Shown piece after piece: positions 10,101-19,676 of a stretch of DNA of 64,000 nt. Each line of letters starts with the position of its first letter. Positions within the stretch are counted from its first letter, which is position 1. The notes under the pieces are model-generated. The model was given only the letters and a program-made list of their open reading frames with translations, was not told the origin of the DNA and searched no databases. This DNA is from Tetraselmis striata. Lineage: Eukaryota; Chlorophyta; Chlorodendrophyceae; Chlorodendrales; Chlorodendraceae. The translations under genes were made by a program, and so were the position numbers. The stretch lies in contig VCJN01000646.1 of the NCBI GenBank assembly GCA_006384855.1, positions 1 through 64,000 of the forward strand, given 5' to 3'.

Positions 10101-11460
10101 CAAGCATTCCGTGCGTGTGCACAAGCACGTACGACTGGGAATGAGGCGGGGGTTGCGGATGGCTGGAGTGCATTGGCGGTGCATAGAATAGCATGTTGCC
10201 GGGGTTTTGGCTGCATCGGACGCCGTATTCCCATCCATCCGGCACAGAATGTCCGGTTTTCACACATTTGTGTGTGAATATAGTGCGAATATTACGCGTC
10301 TTTTACGCCGGGTGGATGTGCATCCGGCGTCCGATGCACCCCAATTATGTGCAGCACGCTAGTATGTGCACTGCCAGTGCACTCCGCAAGCACCGCCTCC
10401 GTCCGCGTGGGAACCGGTAGTAAGTGTTGTTGTGTGCCCACATCGTGACAACATTACACGGTGGCAATTGCAATTAGCGGTGGATAATGTGAAGGCGTTT
10501 TCGAAATCGACGGAGAATGAGGCGGTGCTGGCGGAGTGCATTGGCTGTGCATAGAATAGCGTGACGCTGGGGTTTTGGCTGCATCGGGCGCCGTATTCCC
10601 ATCAGTCCGGCACGGAATGTCCGGTTTCACACATTTGTGTGTGAATATAGTGCGAATATTACGCGTCTTTTACGCCGGGTGGATGGGCATCCAGCGTCCG
10701 ATGCACCCCAATTATGTGCAGCACTCTAGTATGTGCACTGCCAGTGCACTCCGCAAGCCCCGCCTCCATCCGCGTGGGAACCGGTAGTAAGTGTTGTTGT
10801 GTGCCCACATCGTGACAACATTACACGGTGGCAATTGCAATTAGCGGTGGATAATGTGAAGGTGTTTTCGAAATCGACAGAGAATGAGGCGGTGCTGGCG
10901 GAGTGCATTGGCGGTGCATAGAATAGAGTGTTGCTGGGGTTTTGGCTGCATCGGACGCCGTATTCCCATCCATCCGGCACGGAGTGTCCGGTTTTCACAC
11001 ATTTGTGTGTGAATATAGTGTGAATATTGCGCATCTTTTACGCCGGGTGGATGGGCATCCGGCGTCCGATGCACCCCAATTATGTGCAGCACGCTAGTAT
11101 GTGCACTGCCAGTGCACTCCGCAAGCCCCGCCTCCGTCCGCGTGGGAACCGGTAGTAAGTGTTGTTGTGTGCCCACATCGTGACAACATTACACGGTGGC
11201 AATTGCAATTAGCGGTGGATAATGTGAAGGCGTTTTCGAAATCGACAGAGAATGAGGCGGTGCTGGCGGAGTGCATTGGCGGTGCATAGAATAGCGTGTT
11301 GCTGGGGTTTTGGCTGCATCGGGCGCCGTATTCCCATCCATCCGGCACGGAGTGTCCGGTTTTCACACATTTGCGTGTGAATATAGTGTGAATATTACGT
11401 ACGCGTCTTTTACGCCGGATGGATGGGCATCCGGCGTCCGATGCACCCCGAATCTCACCA
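10100..11460. repeat. Tandem repeat, unit 367-368 bp, about 3.7 copies, each with a hairpin
   Basis: The block GGGGTTTTGGCTGCATCGG begins successive units, with hairpin starts at 10213, 10580, 10948 and 11316 (steps 367, 368, 368). In each unit about 31-base arms, GCATCGGACGCCG...CCATCC and its complement, face each other across about 62 bases, giving imperfect inverted repeats at 10213-10337, 10580-10704, 10948-11072 and 11316-11444. The loop contains smaller palindromes (CACACATTTGTGTGTG; AATAT...ATATT). The inverted element copy has one unit, with its hairpin at 55184-55316. Copies differ at only a few positions, so the expansion is recent. Confidence 0.9.
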
Positions 11461-11599
11461 ACACGCTACTCTACGCACCCCCAATGCACTCCGCCAGCCC
11501 CGCCTCTTTCCGCGCAAGTCCTACGTTCCATTGTATGTATATACATACGTACATGTACTGCTCCGAAACCAGCCCAAACTTAATGAGTGCACAAGTGTA

Positions 11600-11950
11600 A
11601 ATGGGGGGGGGGGGGGGGGGGGGGGAAGCGGGGCATCCACTCACACATACCCCGGCGATGCATGACAGATATTACATGCCGTGGCGGGTCGGAGGGCCGA
11701 CCCGGCGGGGGGTGGGGGTGGGGGGGGCGGGGGGGGGGGGTCTATTCAACTACATGTGCGACAGTGTCGTTTCGTGGAGCAGTATATGTGCCCGGCCTCA
11801 TTTATACCGCTCCCTACCTGCGCTGCATGGTCCACCCCTACGAATTACTTAGCACAAACCGCCATTACTTAATAGGAACCTAGCACAGCCATGCTTATAT
11901 GCCCGCTTTACCGGTCAACTTCTACGCACCTCCCGTCCCTGACCGCCGGA
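11600..11950. other. G-rich spacer of the TIR element
   Basis: Holds a G-run of about 22 bases near 11604, a second G-rich block at 11705-11745 and a conserved, probably untranslated stretch. It is shared, inverted, with 54730-55040. No gene is supported. Confidence 0.5.
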
Positions 11951-11982
11951 CATGGGGGTTAAGCCGCCAGCCTCGGCAGTTG

Positions 11983-12190
11983 CTTAGCCAGACTTGTCAT
12001 CCCGTACCGTGTCCATGGCTTCGCAGCTCTGCTGCCGGCACACGCCGAGTCCGGCGCTTGCTGCCGCCGGGTTGCGCACGCATGCACGCACGGTAATACG
12101 CCGCCGACGCCGCCACGCTTACTTCCACCGCCTTCGCCAGCAGCAGCTTCGCACGCCGTTCCGCCGAAATACGAAACGCACGAATCCCCC
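11983..12190 (-). CDS. Small element protein exon (left copy)
   Basis: On the minus strand an Arg/Ala-rich helix can be read: RAFRISAERRAKLLLAK, then VSVAASAAYYRACMRAQ and SKRRTRRVPAAELRSHG. The inverted copy at 54418-54745 has the same reading with a longer open end. It is preceded by a C/G homopolymer that may lie in an intron. Unknown function, probably nucleic-acid binding by composition. It is divergent from the Cys-rich gene that starts nearby on the other strand. Confidence 0.35.
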
Positions 12191-12214
12191 CCCCTCCCCC
12201 CCCCTCCCCGCGTC

Positions 12215-13132
12215 ATGTATAATATATTCGAGGCGACTATGCGGGGCGCAGCACACGCCGCCGCGTGGGTCGGCGGAGCGGCGGGCGGCGGGAGCCCTAA
12301 TGGCCGGGCATCAGTATCCACACCCACACCGGCACCGCCGCTCACCTCCGACGCGGATGAACCGCCTCCCAAAGGAAACATGCCGGTTGGTGGTAAGCGC
12401 AGCAGGCGTGGGGTGCCAGTGCCGGTACATGTGCGACGGAGCTGTCGCGTCAGGATCCGCACCGCAACCGCAACCGCACCGCATGTGGAGCAACACATGG
12501 CGGTGCCGGCCCCACCTATGTCTAGGGCCACCTCTTCACAGCACCCCGCCACGACGGCGTCGGCCACCGCCGACGGCGCCGTTGCGGGGGGGGGGACGCC
12601 CTGCCAAGCGACGATGATGCGCCTGATGCGCCGCGTCAGAAGGCGGAGGAGGCCGTGGTCGAGGCGACTGATAGGGCTGAGGGGGTTGTCGAGGCGAGCG
12701 AGGCTGCGCTCGCGCCACCCGCCCAACAGCCACCTGCCCGCGGGACATGCCGACTTGCTCGTCGCCATGTTGACCGGAGCACTACGAGCAGTGGCGGAAA
12801 GCGGCCACATGCACTATCATGTGCGTGTCTTGGCCGGACGCCCGTCATGCGTGTACGGCGGCCAACGGACGGAATGGGAGTGTTGCTGCGACGGGACCCC
12901 GGCTTGGTGCGGCCCCAAGTACCCATGCATGGCGACCCATCAGCGGGCAGTCCCCTGCCCGACCACGGCCGCGGTGAGGGCGGAGTTCCGCCATGTCAGG
13001 GACGCGCTCCACGACGCGACTCGCGCCGCCGTGTGTGAGGCTTCCGAGAAGGCACGCGCGGCTGGTAGGGTGCGCAGGGTGAGACGGCGGACGGCCCGGG
13101 AGATGAAGGAGAGCGAGACATGCCGTCAGTGA
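12215..13132 (+). CDS. Element protein with C-terminal Cys/His-rich domain (left copy)
   Basis: Open for 305 codons, ending at 13132. The first half is Pro/Ala/Thr-rich and differs between copies. The last ~130 residues are conserved with the inverted copy (53496-54197) and end in the same KESETCRQ. That part holds a zinc-binding-like array: a Cys in GRPSCV, then WECCCDGTPAWC, PKYPC and MATH, spaced like treble-clef or RING-like clusters. The other copy has CVDCGQRT where this one has CVYGGQRT, so one putative ligand Cys is lost here. The following part is a charged helix (HDATRAAVCEASEKARAAG) with an Arg-rich run. Cys-rich C-termini occur in several transposase families (piggyBac is one), but no catalytic core is seen in this frame. 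Confidence 0.5.
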   Translation: MYNIFEATMRGAAHAAAWVGGAAGGGSPNGRASVSTPTPAPPLTSDADEPPPKGNMPVGGKRSRRGVPVPVHVRRSCRVRIRTATATAPHVEQHMAVPAPPMSRATSSQHPATTASATADGAVAGGGTPCQATMMRLMRRVRRRRRPWSRRLIGLRGLSRRARLRSRHPPNSHLPAGHADLLVAMLTGALRAVAESGHMHYHVRVLAGRPSCVYGGQRTEWECCCDGTPAWCGPKYPCMATHQRAVPCPTTAAVRAEFRHVRDALHDATRAAVCEASEKARAAGRVRRVRRRTAREMKESETCRQ

Positions 13133-13329
13133 GGTCGGGCGCAATGTTATTGGGTGGGGCACACGGGCGTGTATCACTTGCACTTTGCGCGTACTGCTGG
13201 GTTACATCCAGGCGGCGTCACACTATGCAACCGGAAAGGCTGCGTTGCTACTGCACACGATGCCAAGCCTCACTCGGTACCAAATACTGCCCCGCCTATC
13301 CCACAGCCGCTGCCCCCCCCCTCCCCCCC

Positions 13330-15025
13330 CTCGCGCACCGTCCTGCGACCTCGCGTGGATCCCCGCCACCAGCAGCTCCCCGGCGTCGACGCCCAAGTCG
13401 GCGGCCTTCGCGGAGGACATGTCGGCAGGGGCCATGAGAACAGCCACCTTGCGGATGCCCGGACCATCTAGGAGGACAAGGGCCTCCTCCCCGCCGGAAC
13501 CACCGCCGCCGCCCGGCACTCTCCGCAAGTCCAAGCCCACGGCAGTGTGGGCTCGTTCCGGCGTCCACACCGTACACAATGCAGCCCGAATGGGCCGCGC
13601 GCTGGCACGGCTGTCGTCCGAGTCAGCCCCTGGCGGGGGCGGTGGCGTGGCAAGGTAGAAGGGTTGAGCTCGCGCGACCATGGTGGTGTACTGGGCGTCT
13701 TCGCGCTCCGCCAACATGTTTCTTGGCAGCTCCTCCTCGCTCTCCAGCTCCTCGGTGGTGTAGGGGGGTGGGTCGGCGTCGGGGACTTGCTTCAACATCT
13801 TGTACACAAAGAAGGAGTTGTCTCTCGACGTCCCCCCTCCCCCCCCCCCCCCCCCGGTGAAGCCGGGGCTTGTCGCCGTTGCGAAGCGACGCCGCCTTGT
13901 AGGCCAGGAGCCCCCCAGCGCCACCGCTGGGGGTCCACCCCGGCAGGACCGCACCCCAGCCCGCGAGTATGGGTGCATACGAGTGCGAGCCCTGCACCGT
14001 ACGTCGGACGTCGTCCAGCAGCTTCTGCAAATGGTCCTTGAAGTCCACCGCGTCCTCCCACGCAGCGGATGCGCTCCCAACCAACCGGATGGGCCTCTCC
14101 ACGGCGCCGGGGCAAGCGTCGTCTGGGGCCATGTACCCATGTGTGTGTGTGGGTGGGTCGCTTTGAGTGCGAGTGTGAGTGTGAGTGTGTGTGTGTGGGT
14201 GGGTGGGTGTGGGTGCACGTGGCTGAGGAGGAAGCAAGAGGGGGGGGGGGGGAGACCTTCTTGTTGGGGTTGGGTTCCCGGTAGAGGCGATGCGCCTTCA
14301 TGCGGTTGATCTGCTGCGCGAAAAGGTCATCGCCTTCAGGGACGGTTACCAAGCGAGCCTCCCCGTCCGCATCCACAGGGGGGTGCTCCTGGGCAGCCGC
14401 CATAGCCTCCACAACCTGCCACGCCGATCGGGCGGGTGCGTGTGATTCCATACAACCGCAGGTGAGTGGTGCCACCAGCACACAGGCCGGGCCCACTCAC
14501 CTCTGAACGCAGAAGGTCCACAGTGTCACCGTCCTCGAAAACAGCGCGCCACTAGGTCGCCCCGCCGTAGTCCTCCAACACCCACTCGGTAACGACGCCG
14601 GTTATCACGCCGTAGTGCCATACTCCCCGGAACTTCTCGGCGATTACCTTCATGTAGAAGTCACTGGGATCGCCTTCCCGTATCACGCCCGCATCGGCGG
14701 CTTCCACGCCCGCCGGCGGCCACGCAGGCGCATCGATGTCCATACCGTCTTCGCCAACGGGGTCATCCCCCGCGCCCATCACGTCGTCCTCCTTCGAGCC
14801 GCCGTCGTCCGAGACCGGCGCCGGCGGCGGGCCGTTTCCGACGGCTGCAGCTACTCTTGCTGCCGCCCCTGCCGCCGCTGTTGCTGCTGCCGCCGCCCCT
14901 GCTGCTGCTGCTTGTACTAAGGCGGCCTTGCGGCGCAACTTAGCCGCACGCTTCAACGAGTGGCTACAGTTCGGGAATTTTAGGAAGTGCCGCTCTCGTG
15001 CCGTCTTATCACTACTGCCCGTCAC
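13330..15025 (-). CDS. Zinc-finger/tudor-like element protein (left copy), multi-exon
   Basis: Read on the minus strand, it begins near 15025 with a BED-like half-finger region (ERHFLKFPNCSHSLKRAAKL; the preceding C-x2-C is clear only in the inverted copy). A poly-Ala segment and an acidic linker follow, then KVIAEKFRGVWHYGVITG and VVTEWVLEDYGG, resembling tudor/chromo-type beta-barrels. A GT donor near 14503 and an acceptor near 14420 lead to EAMAAAQEHPPVDADGEA and QQINRMKAHRLYREPNPNKK. More distal exons read AWEDAVDFKDHLQKLLDDV, FFVYKMLKQVPDADPPP and RKVAVLMAPADMSSA. Introns carry the long C/G tracts. Probably the element's DNA-binding or transposition protein. The catalytic core is not identifiable, and the middle of the gene differs from the other copy by deletion. 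Confidence 0.5.
14140..14215 (+). repeat. GT-rich microsatellite (GTGTGT, GAGTGT, GGGTGG variants)
   Basis: Compound dinucleotide/hexanucleotide repeat inside an intron of the leftward element gene. It is a simple-sequence repeat with no other role visible. Confidence 0.8.
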
Positions 15026-15029
15026 CCAG

Positions 15030-15672
15030 CCCTAGCAGTGCTTGCATATGTACACGCCATCCTGCGACACACTCGATATCCATCCCGTTCCCGGCATGCC
15101 TGCTACCGCGCGCGGGGGGCCGGGGGGGGGCTGAGAGTTGGGGGTGGATGTAATCCACCACCGGCAGGCAGCAGAGATGCGAGTGCGCGGCTGTCCGCGC
15201 TTGGTTCAGCGGTGAGCGGCGGTGACCGTGAGGCGACCCCGTACTTCATACGCGTGCTGGGGCGTTACACAATCATCAGCAGTTAGGGCGGCTGCATTTG
15301 AACGCGCACCTACGAACACCACCTACCGCCTACCACCTACCGTACCACCTACATCCGCCCACACCTCCGCCCGTCGTGCCGCACATCGCCGCACACGCGC
15401 GGGGTCGGCGATGCGCAGCGATGTGCAGCGAGTACGTGCAGCCGCCTGTACTTAGCCCGGGTGCTCCGCGTCGGCGCGCGACACGCGAGCCCGCGTGCGC
15501 ATATCAATTTGATGAAATTATGGAAACGAGAAATTCATATAGTACTTTTCACGTCGCGCGCGATAGTCGTCGCTACTCGGTATGAAATCCACGTCCCTCG
15601 TCCGTCCCGTATCGTCCCCGTATGTCGTCGCTCGTCACCAGTAGGGGACATTTACGTGTGAATCTCACGGTG
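15030..15672. other. Right subterminal region and TIR of the left element
   Basis: Contains the block GTGCGCGGCTGTCCGCGC near 15182 and short CCACCTACCGC repeats at 15318-15345. GATGTGCAGCG-type motifs lie near 15415, and the inward-facing terminal repeat ends at 15672. The same block recurs at 50500-50760 and as an isolated fragment at 47783. Confidence 0.65.
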
Positions 15673-16330
15673 CGCTCGCAAACACCTCGCTTTCTTTCGC
15701 ACGGATGAACATTGGGAGATGTCTTGACGTGTTCTCATGCGCACTAGCTACTCTATGAGACACGTTCTCAGATGCGGCATCATTGGTGGTTGCGATCACG
15801 TGCAAGAGGTAGTGGAGCCACATAATCCGGACTGTCTCGTCGACGAGCGAACGAGCGAAGTCATCTCCGAGACGCACAAGCTATTCACGCTCCAGCACGG
15901 AAACATTGTCGCAAACAAAGGTACATCGGGTAGAGATGCAGCTGACCCCAAATTGTAGAATTTAATCTTGCTGTGAGTCCCAAATTGTCTCGCGAGACAC
16001 GTCATCCGCATCCCCGTTGTCTTCCTCCTCCTCCTCTCAAGCCTTCCTGCGGCACTCCTCCATGATGCCGAGGGTAGTGTGGTACCCGGATATGTTAGAA
16101 GCGGCATTGACTGTGCAACATCCTCGTAACTAGCGCTTCGCGTCAGTGAATTAACCCTTATGGACAGTCATCTCGATGTAGGACAGGGTCGCCTCCCGCA
16201 CAACTAGGCAGTCTTCCACTGGCTGCGACTCAAGATGCGCGTTGAAAGCGATGTTGACGATGGTTGTGAGCTGGATGTTGTTCCCCTTGCATCCAAAGGT
16301 AAAAGTTAGCCAAACTGAGCTACACCCCAT
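15673..16330 (-). pseudogene. Possible leftover gene fragments, minus strand
   Basis: Minus-strand reading gives protein-like pieces in order: NIQLTTIVNIAFNAHLESQP with VEDCLVVREATLSYIEMTV (about 16290-16165), then NAASNISGYHTTLGIMEEC (about 16110-16050), then RLGDDFARSLVDETVRIMW to a stop near 15665. Pieces are separated by stops or possible introns. No family is recognised. It may be an old host gene or element broken up between two mobile elements. Confidence 0.25.
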
Positions 16331-16599
16331 CCCACCACATGCGTGTCAAAAGTTAAAATGACGGGTTTTTAACAGCCGAACTTCAAATCGGTGCCCACGC
16401 AGTAGAACGAGTCATTTGGTACCGGGTATATCTAAAACAACGAAGCGTGATTCTCAGTTTCGGCTGCGGCCTGAGCGTTTGAAGCGACGCTCTTTGTACG
16501 CGCGCACGGCTGTGCGCAATTTCGATTCGCCGTCGGCACATTTCCTCGTAGTGAGGCGGGCCCGCCGGGCGCGAACCACGGTGCGCGGACTTAGCGCGG

Positions 16600-19340
16600 C
16601 CTTGGCGGGCGCGGGCGCGGGTGCGACTAAGTACCGCGCACACCGTGGCGGCGGGGCCCTCAGGCATGCGCAACGAATATCTCCGCTGCTTGGTGGGCGA
16701 CTACGCCCGTGCGTCGGGGCATGTAGCGGTCCTCGCAATGTCGGAGGTCGCCTCAATGTACCTCCAAGGTCACCTGCCCGGGTGGTTCAACCGGATTTTC
16801 GCCTCCACTTGGCTCGTGGCCCATGTCAAGAAGCTAGGCGAGGGCGGGGGCCCGGATGTGCGGCATGTGGCAGTTGGGGAGGCGGAGCGGCGAGCAGCGG
16901 AGCGGGCGGTGGTGGACAACATGAATAAGGCGTATGTGTCGGTGCTTGCGCCGTCTCAGCTCCGTGTCGGCATTTCCGCCCGGGATTTTGTGCTCATCCA
17001 CGGCGTCCACCTCATCGCCGAGAAGCTTGGCCCACGTGCGGCCATCGTCTACACTGACCTTCGCAACGGTTGCAACGAGGCGTGGCGCTGCACCATCATC
17101 CAACGCCACATCGATTGCTGTCCTCTACTCCATCTCATCCCTGCGCTCCTGGCCTCCCTCTCCACGGATTCGTTTCTGCCCGTGGACGATCGGTCCACCC
17201 CCTGCGGTCGGAGAACGGCGTGCAACAGGGCGCGCCGTTGGCCACGACTTCCTTATGCGTCGCGATTTATCCCGAGGTGCGCAGGAGTGCGACGGCACGT
17301 TGGAGGTCACAAACGGGGCGGCGCGCTTCAACGCCGACGATGGATATTTGGTGGGCCTGCCGGAGCGCGTTTGGCCGGCTCTTCACGCCTTCCGCACGCG
17401 TCCATCAAGGCGTCCGTGGGGCTTGAGGTGCGCTTCGACAAGATGCAAGCGTACATCGCGGACATGGAGGCCGCGCGGCATGAGGCTCTGTCCGACATCG
17501 AGTGGGCCCACGTCAACCCGGTCCTCAACGAGACGCTCGGATCGCCAAGATATGTGCAGACCTACATGCGCGGCAACGCGGAGGAGCTACAAGAGGAGGT
17601 GGACGCGAGCCTGAGCAAGCTCCTATCTGCCAAGCCCAGCCGTCGGTACACCCTCGCCATGCATCACCATGTATGGGCCATGCTTAAGCATTGCATGCAT
17701 CATATGGCGGGGTATTGGCTCCGCAACTGCATGCTCCCGTCCGAGGTGAAAGCCTTCGCGGAGGCTGTGGATGCCACCGTCCTCACGGTGGTCGAGCGGT
17801 TGCTAGGGGTCTCTTTTGATCCCTCCACGTATGGCTCCGACACCAATCCGGTGGTCGCCAATTTCCTGGCTGAGCTTTTGCACGACGACCATGACCCCAT
17901 GGCAGTAGTAATGGCGGCTACTTTGAGCGAGGATGCAGCGGCCAAGGCGCGCATAATGCTTCACTGGCCCACTCGGTTGAAGGGCGCTGGCATCCGCCGC
18001 ATGACTACCGTTCGTGATGCCGCCTCCGTCGGTTCCATAAAATGACATCCTTTCGAGGTTATTCACTAGAACTCCGACACGTCCACCCCCACTCTTGGTT
18101 TGTTTGACCCACAGCTTGAGTCCGTACTTGGCCGAGGCAACTTCAACGCAACTTCGCCCGCTCGCCGGTATGACCACTTCCTCAACGATGCTCGTGGGCC
18201 GGCCAGCTACGCCGCGGCGGTGCGCGAGGTGTGGGGCCGCCTCCTTGCGGCTACTGGTGGCCACCTCGGCGACGCGGGTGCCCGCGTGATGGAGCGGGAA
18301 GCGGAGGCTGCATCGGGCTCGCAAAAGGAGTTGATGGCCAGGCCAACATTTCTAGACCAGGCCAACAACTCTCGGCTTCAAAATGAGGTGTGCGCTCTCC
18401 CTGTCACATGTAGTAGGGAACGGATCTTGTTCAACCAGCTCGACGCGGCATCCGGCATGTGGACGGTGGCCATCCCCACCGCGTGGATGGGCATGACTCC
18501 ACATGAGCGGCGGGAGGTCGCTGCCAGGTACTATTTTATGCCTAGCCCATGCATAGCCCCGGTGGTAGGGAGCCATATCATTCTGTCTGCTGTCTGCCGG
18601 ACGCTAAACACTCCCTCCCGATGTTCCACGTCGTGACCGGGAGCTATGATCCCCGGGAGCTTGAGGGGCACGTTGTTGGAGCTCAAGACTATGCGGTACC
18701 ATACGAGGTCAAATACACTGCGGTGCCCCGGGCCACGGCTTTGGATCGGTTTGAGCGCTCCCGGCTGGGCGACATACAACGGGGGTCGGCAGTGCGGGAT
18801 GCGGCGTGGCACTGACAACACGGAGCCGGGGCAGAAGGCCCTCTTCGAAATATCATGGATATGTCGGAGTACACGGGCATGGTCTTCGGGACAGTGAGAG
18901 AGGTGAGCAAGGGGGTGCCCCGCACTGTGCGCGGTGTTGCATGCATGGCTGCGGATCGGGGTGCCCTCTCACTGCGGGGCACTCGGCGCACCACCCAGGC
19001 TCACCAAGTAAGAGGCCTTACTCGCAAGATATTTCCTTGGGGTCCTCAGCTTGCTTGGCTCTCTCGACTCCTCAGACGGCGCAGATTCGTCCGCCATCCC
19101 GTTGCTCAAGCTACACAGCACATCCGTGGATCACCCTCGCACACACGTGCCCGCGTGGCCCTGACTCTGAACCGTGCGCGCATCACTCATCCATTCCGCC
19201 TCGTGCGGGATGCGGGCCGCTTTTGGGCGGCTTGCTCTGTTGATCTTTTGTACTGCTTTTAGCGGTGGATTTATTACTCGCCTTTTTGTAATCCAAAAAA
19301 GGCGAGTAATAAATACTCGCCTTTTTTATATTCACACCAG
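16600..19340 (+). mobile_element. Retroelement with reverse transcriptase, probably non-LTR (LINE-like), broken
   Basis: A 474-codon frame (16621-18045) and a following frame (18100-18636) carry reverse-transcriptase features. GPSGMRNEYLR is the RT entry motif, AVGEAERRAAERAV matches the conserved RPIAVGE-RR block, and YTDLRNGCNEAWR sits where catalytic motif A is expected. The following thumb-like region includes HHVWAMLKHCMHHMAGYWLR. The second frame ends in a domain typical of these RTs (LDAASGMWTVAIPTAWMG, TPHERREVAARYY). Related pieces elsewhere in the window carry an endonuclease-like C-terminus. No long direct terminal repeats were found. The 3' end carries an unusual palindrome (19271-19323). 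It is interrupted by several breaks and looks inactive. Confidence 0.68.
19271..19323. repeat. Perfect alternating palindrome at the retroelement 3' end
   Basis: GGCGAGTA-type arms alternate three times: TACTCGCCTTTTT, then AAAAAAGGCGAGTA, then TACTCGCCTTTTTT. They can fold into two mutually exclusive hairpins ending in T-runs. The sequence lies exactly where partial copies of the element at 35574 and 60905 end. Confidence 0.85.
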
Positions 19341-19676
19341 TACGGCTACACGCCGCACGCTGATGAGTGTCTGCTTGCTGTGCAGCAAGGCGATCAACTC
19401 ATCCGCCACCCCACTGCTCGACGGCAGTCCACGCGGTCACCGCGCGCAGCAGCAGCTGCTAGTCGCTAGTGCGCCGGTCCCTCTACTACTTGGACAACTC
19501 AACAGCGCCCAGTCCCCCCCCCCCCCCCCCCCCCCCCACCTCCTCCCCTCCGGCCCGGTTCGGCCTTGCTCGCTCCGTCCGCCCCCCGGCTGGTCCGGCT
19601 GGGCTGCAGCGCGCCGCCGCCACCGGCGGCAGATTGGGCCAGGCCGGCGCAGGGGCGTGCTGCACTGGACGGCGGC

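Larger units (their letters stand above)
6994..15672 (+). mobile_element. Large TIR DNA element, left copy (CACTG-like ends, about 8.7 kb)
   Basis: The left end reads CCCTGTGAGATTCAGATGTG and the right end, read inward, CACCGTGAGATTCACACGT, followed by a shared TGGTGACGA block. The same ends bound the inverted copy at 50255-57287. Between them lie, left to right: a leftward basic-protein gene, a rightward gene present only in this copy, a tandem 367-bp repeat, a Cys-rich-domain gene and a leftward zinc-finger/tudor-like gene. Relative to the other copy it lacks the segment corresponding to 51620-53060. CACT(G) termini suggest EnSpm/CACTA-type cut-and-paste elements, but I see no diagnostic transposase core, so the superfamily is unresolved. 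No clean target duplication is visible at this copy. Confidence 0.75.

Noticed and set aside
12215-15025. Assigning the CACTG element to piggyBac from its Cys-rich tail and tudor-like domain
   Set aside because: No TTAA target site and no recognisable DDD core; the ends read CACTG, so the superfamily is left open.
16600-19340. LTR retrotransposon
   Set aside because: No long direct terminal repeats, no integrase, knuckle or protease motifs; truncated copies share the 3' end, as expected for non-LTR elements.
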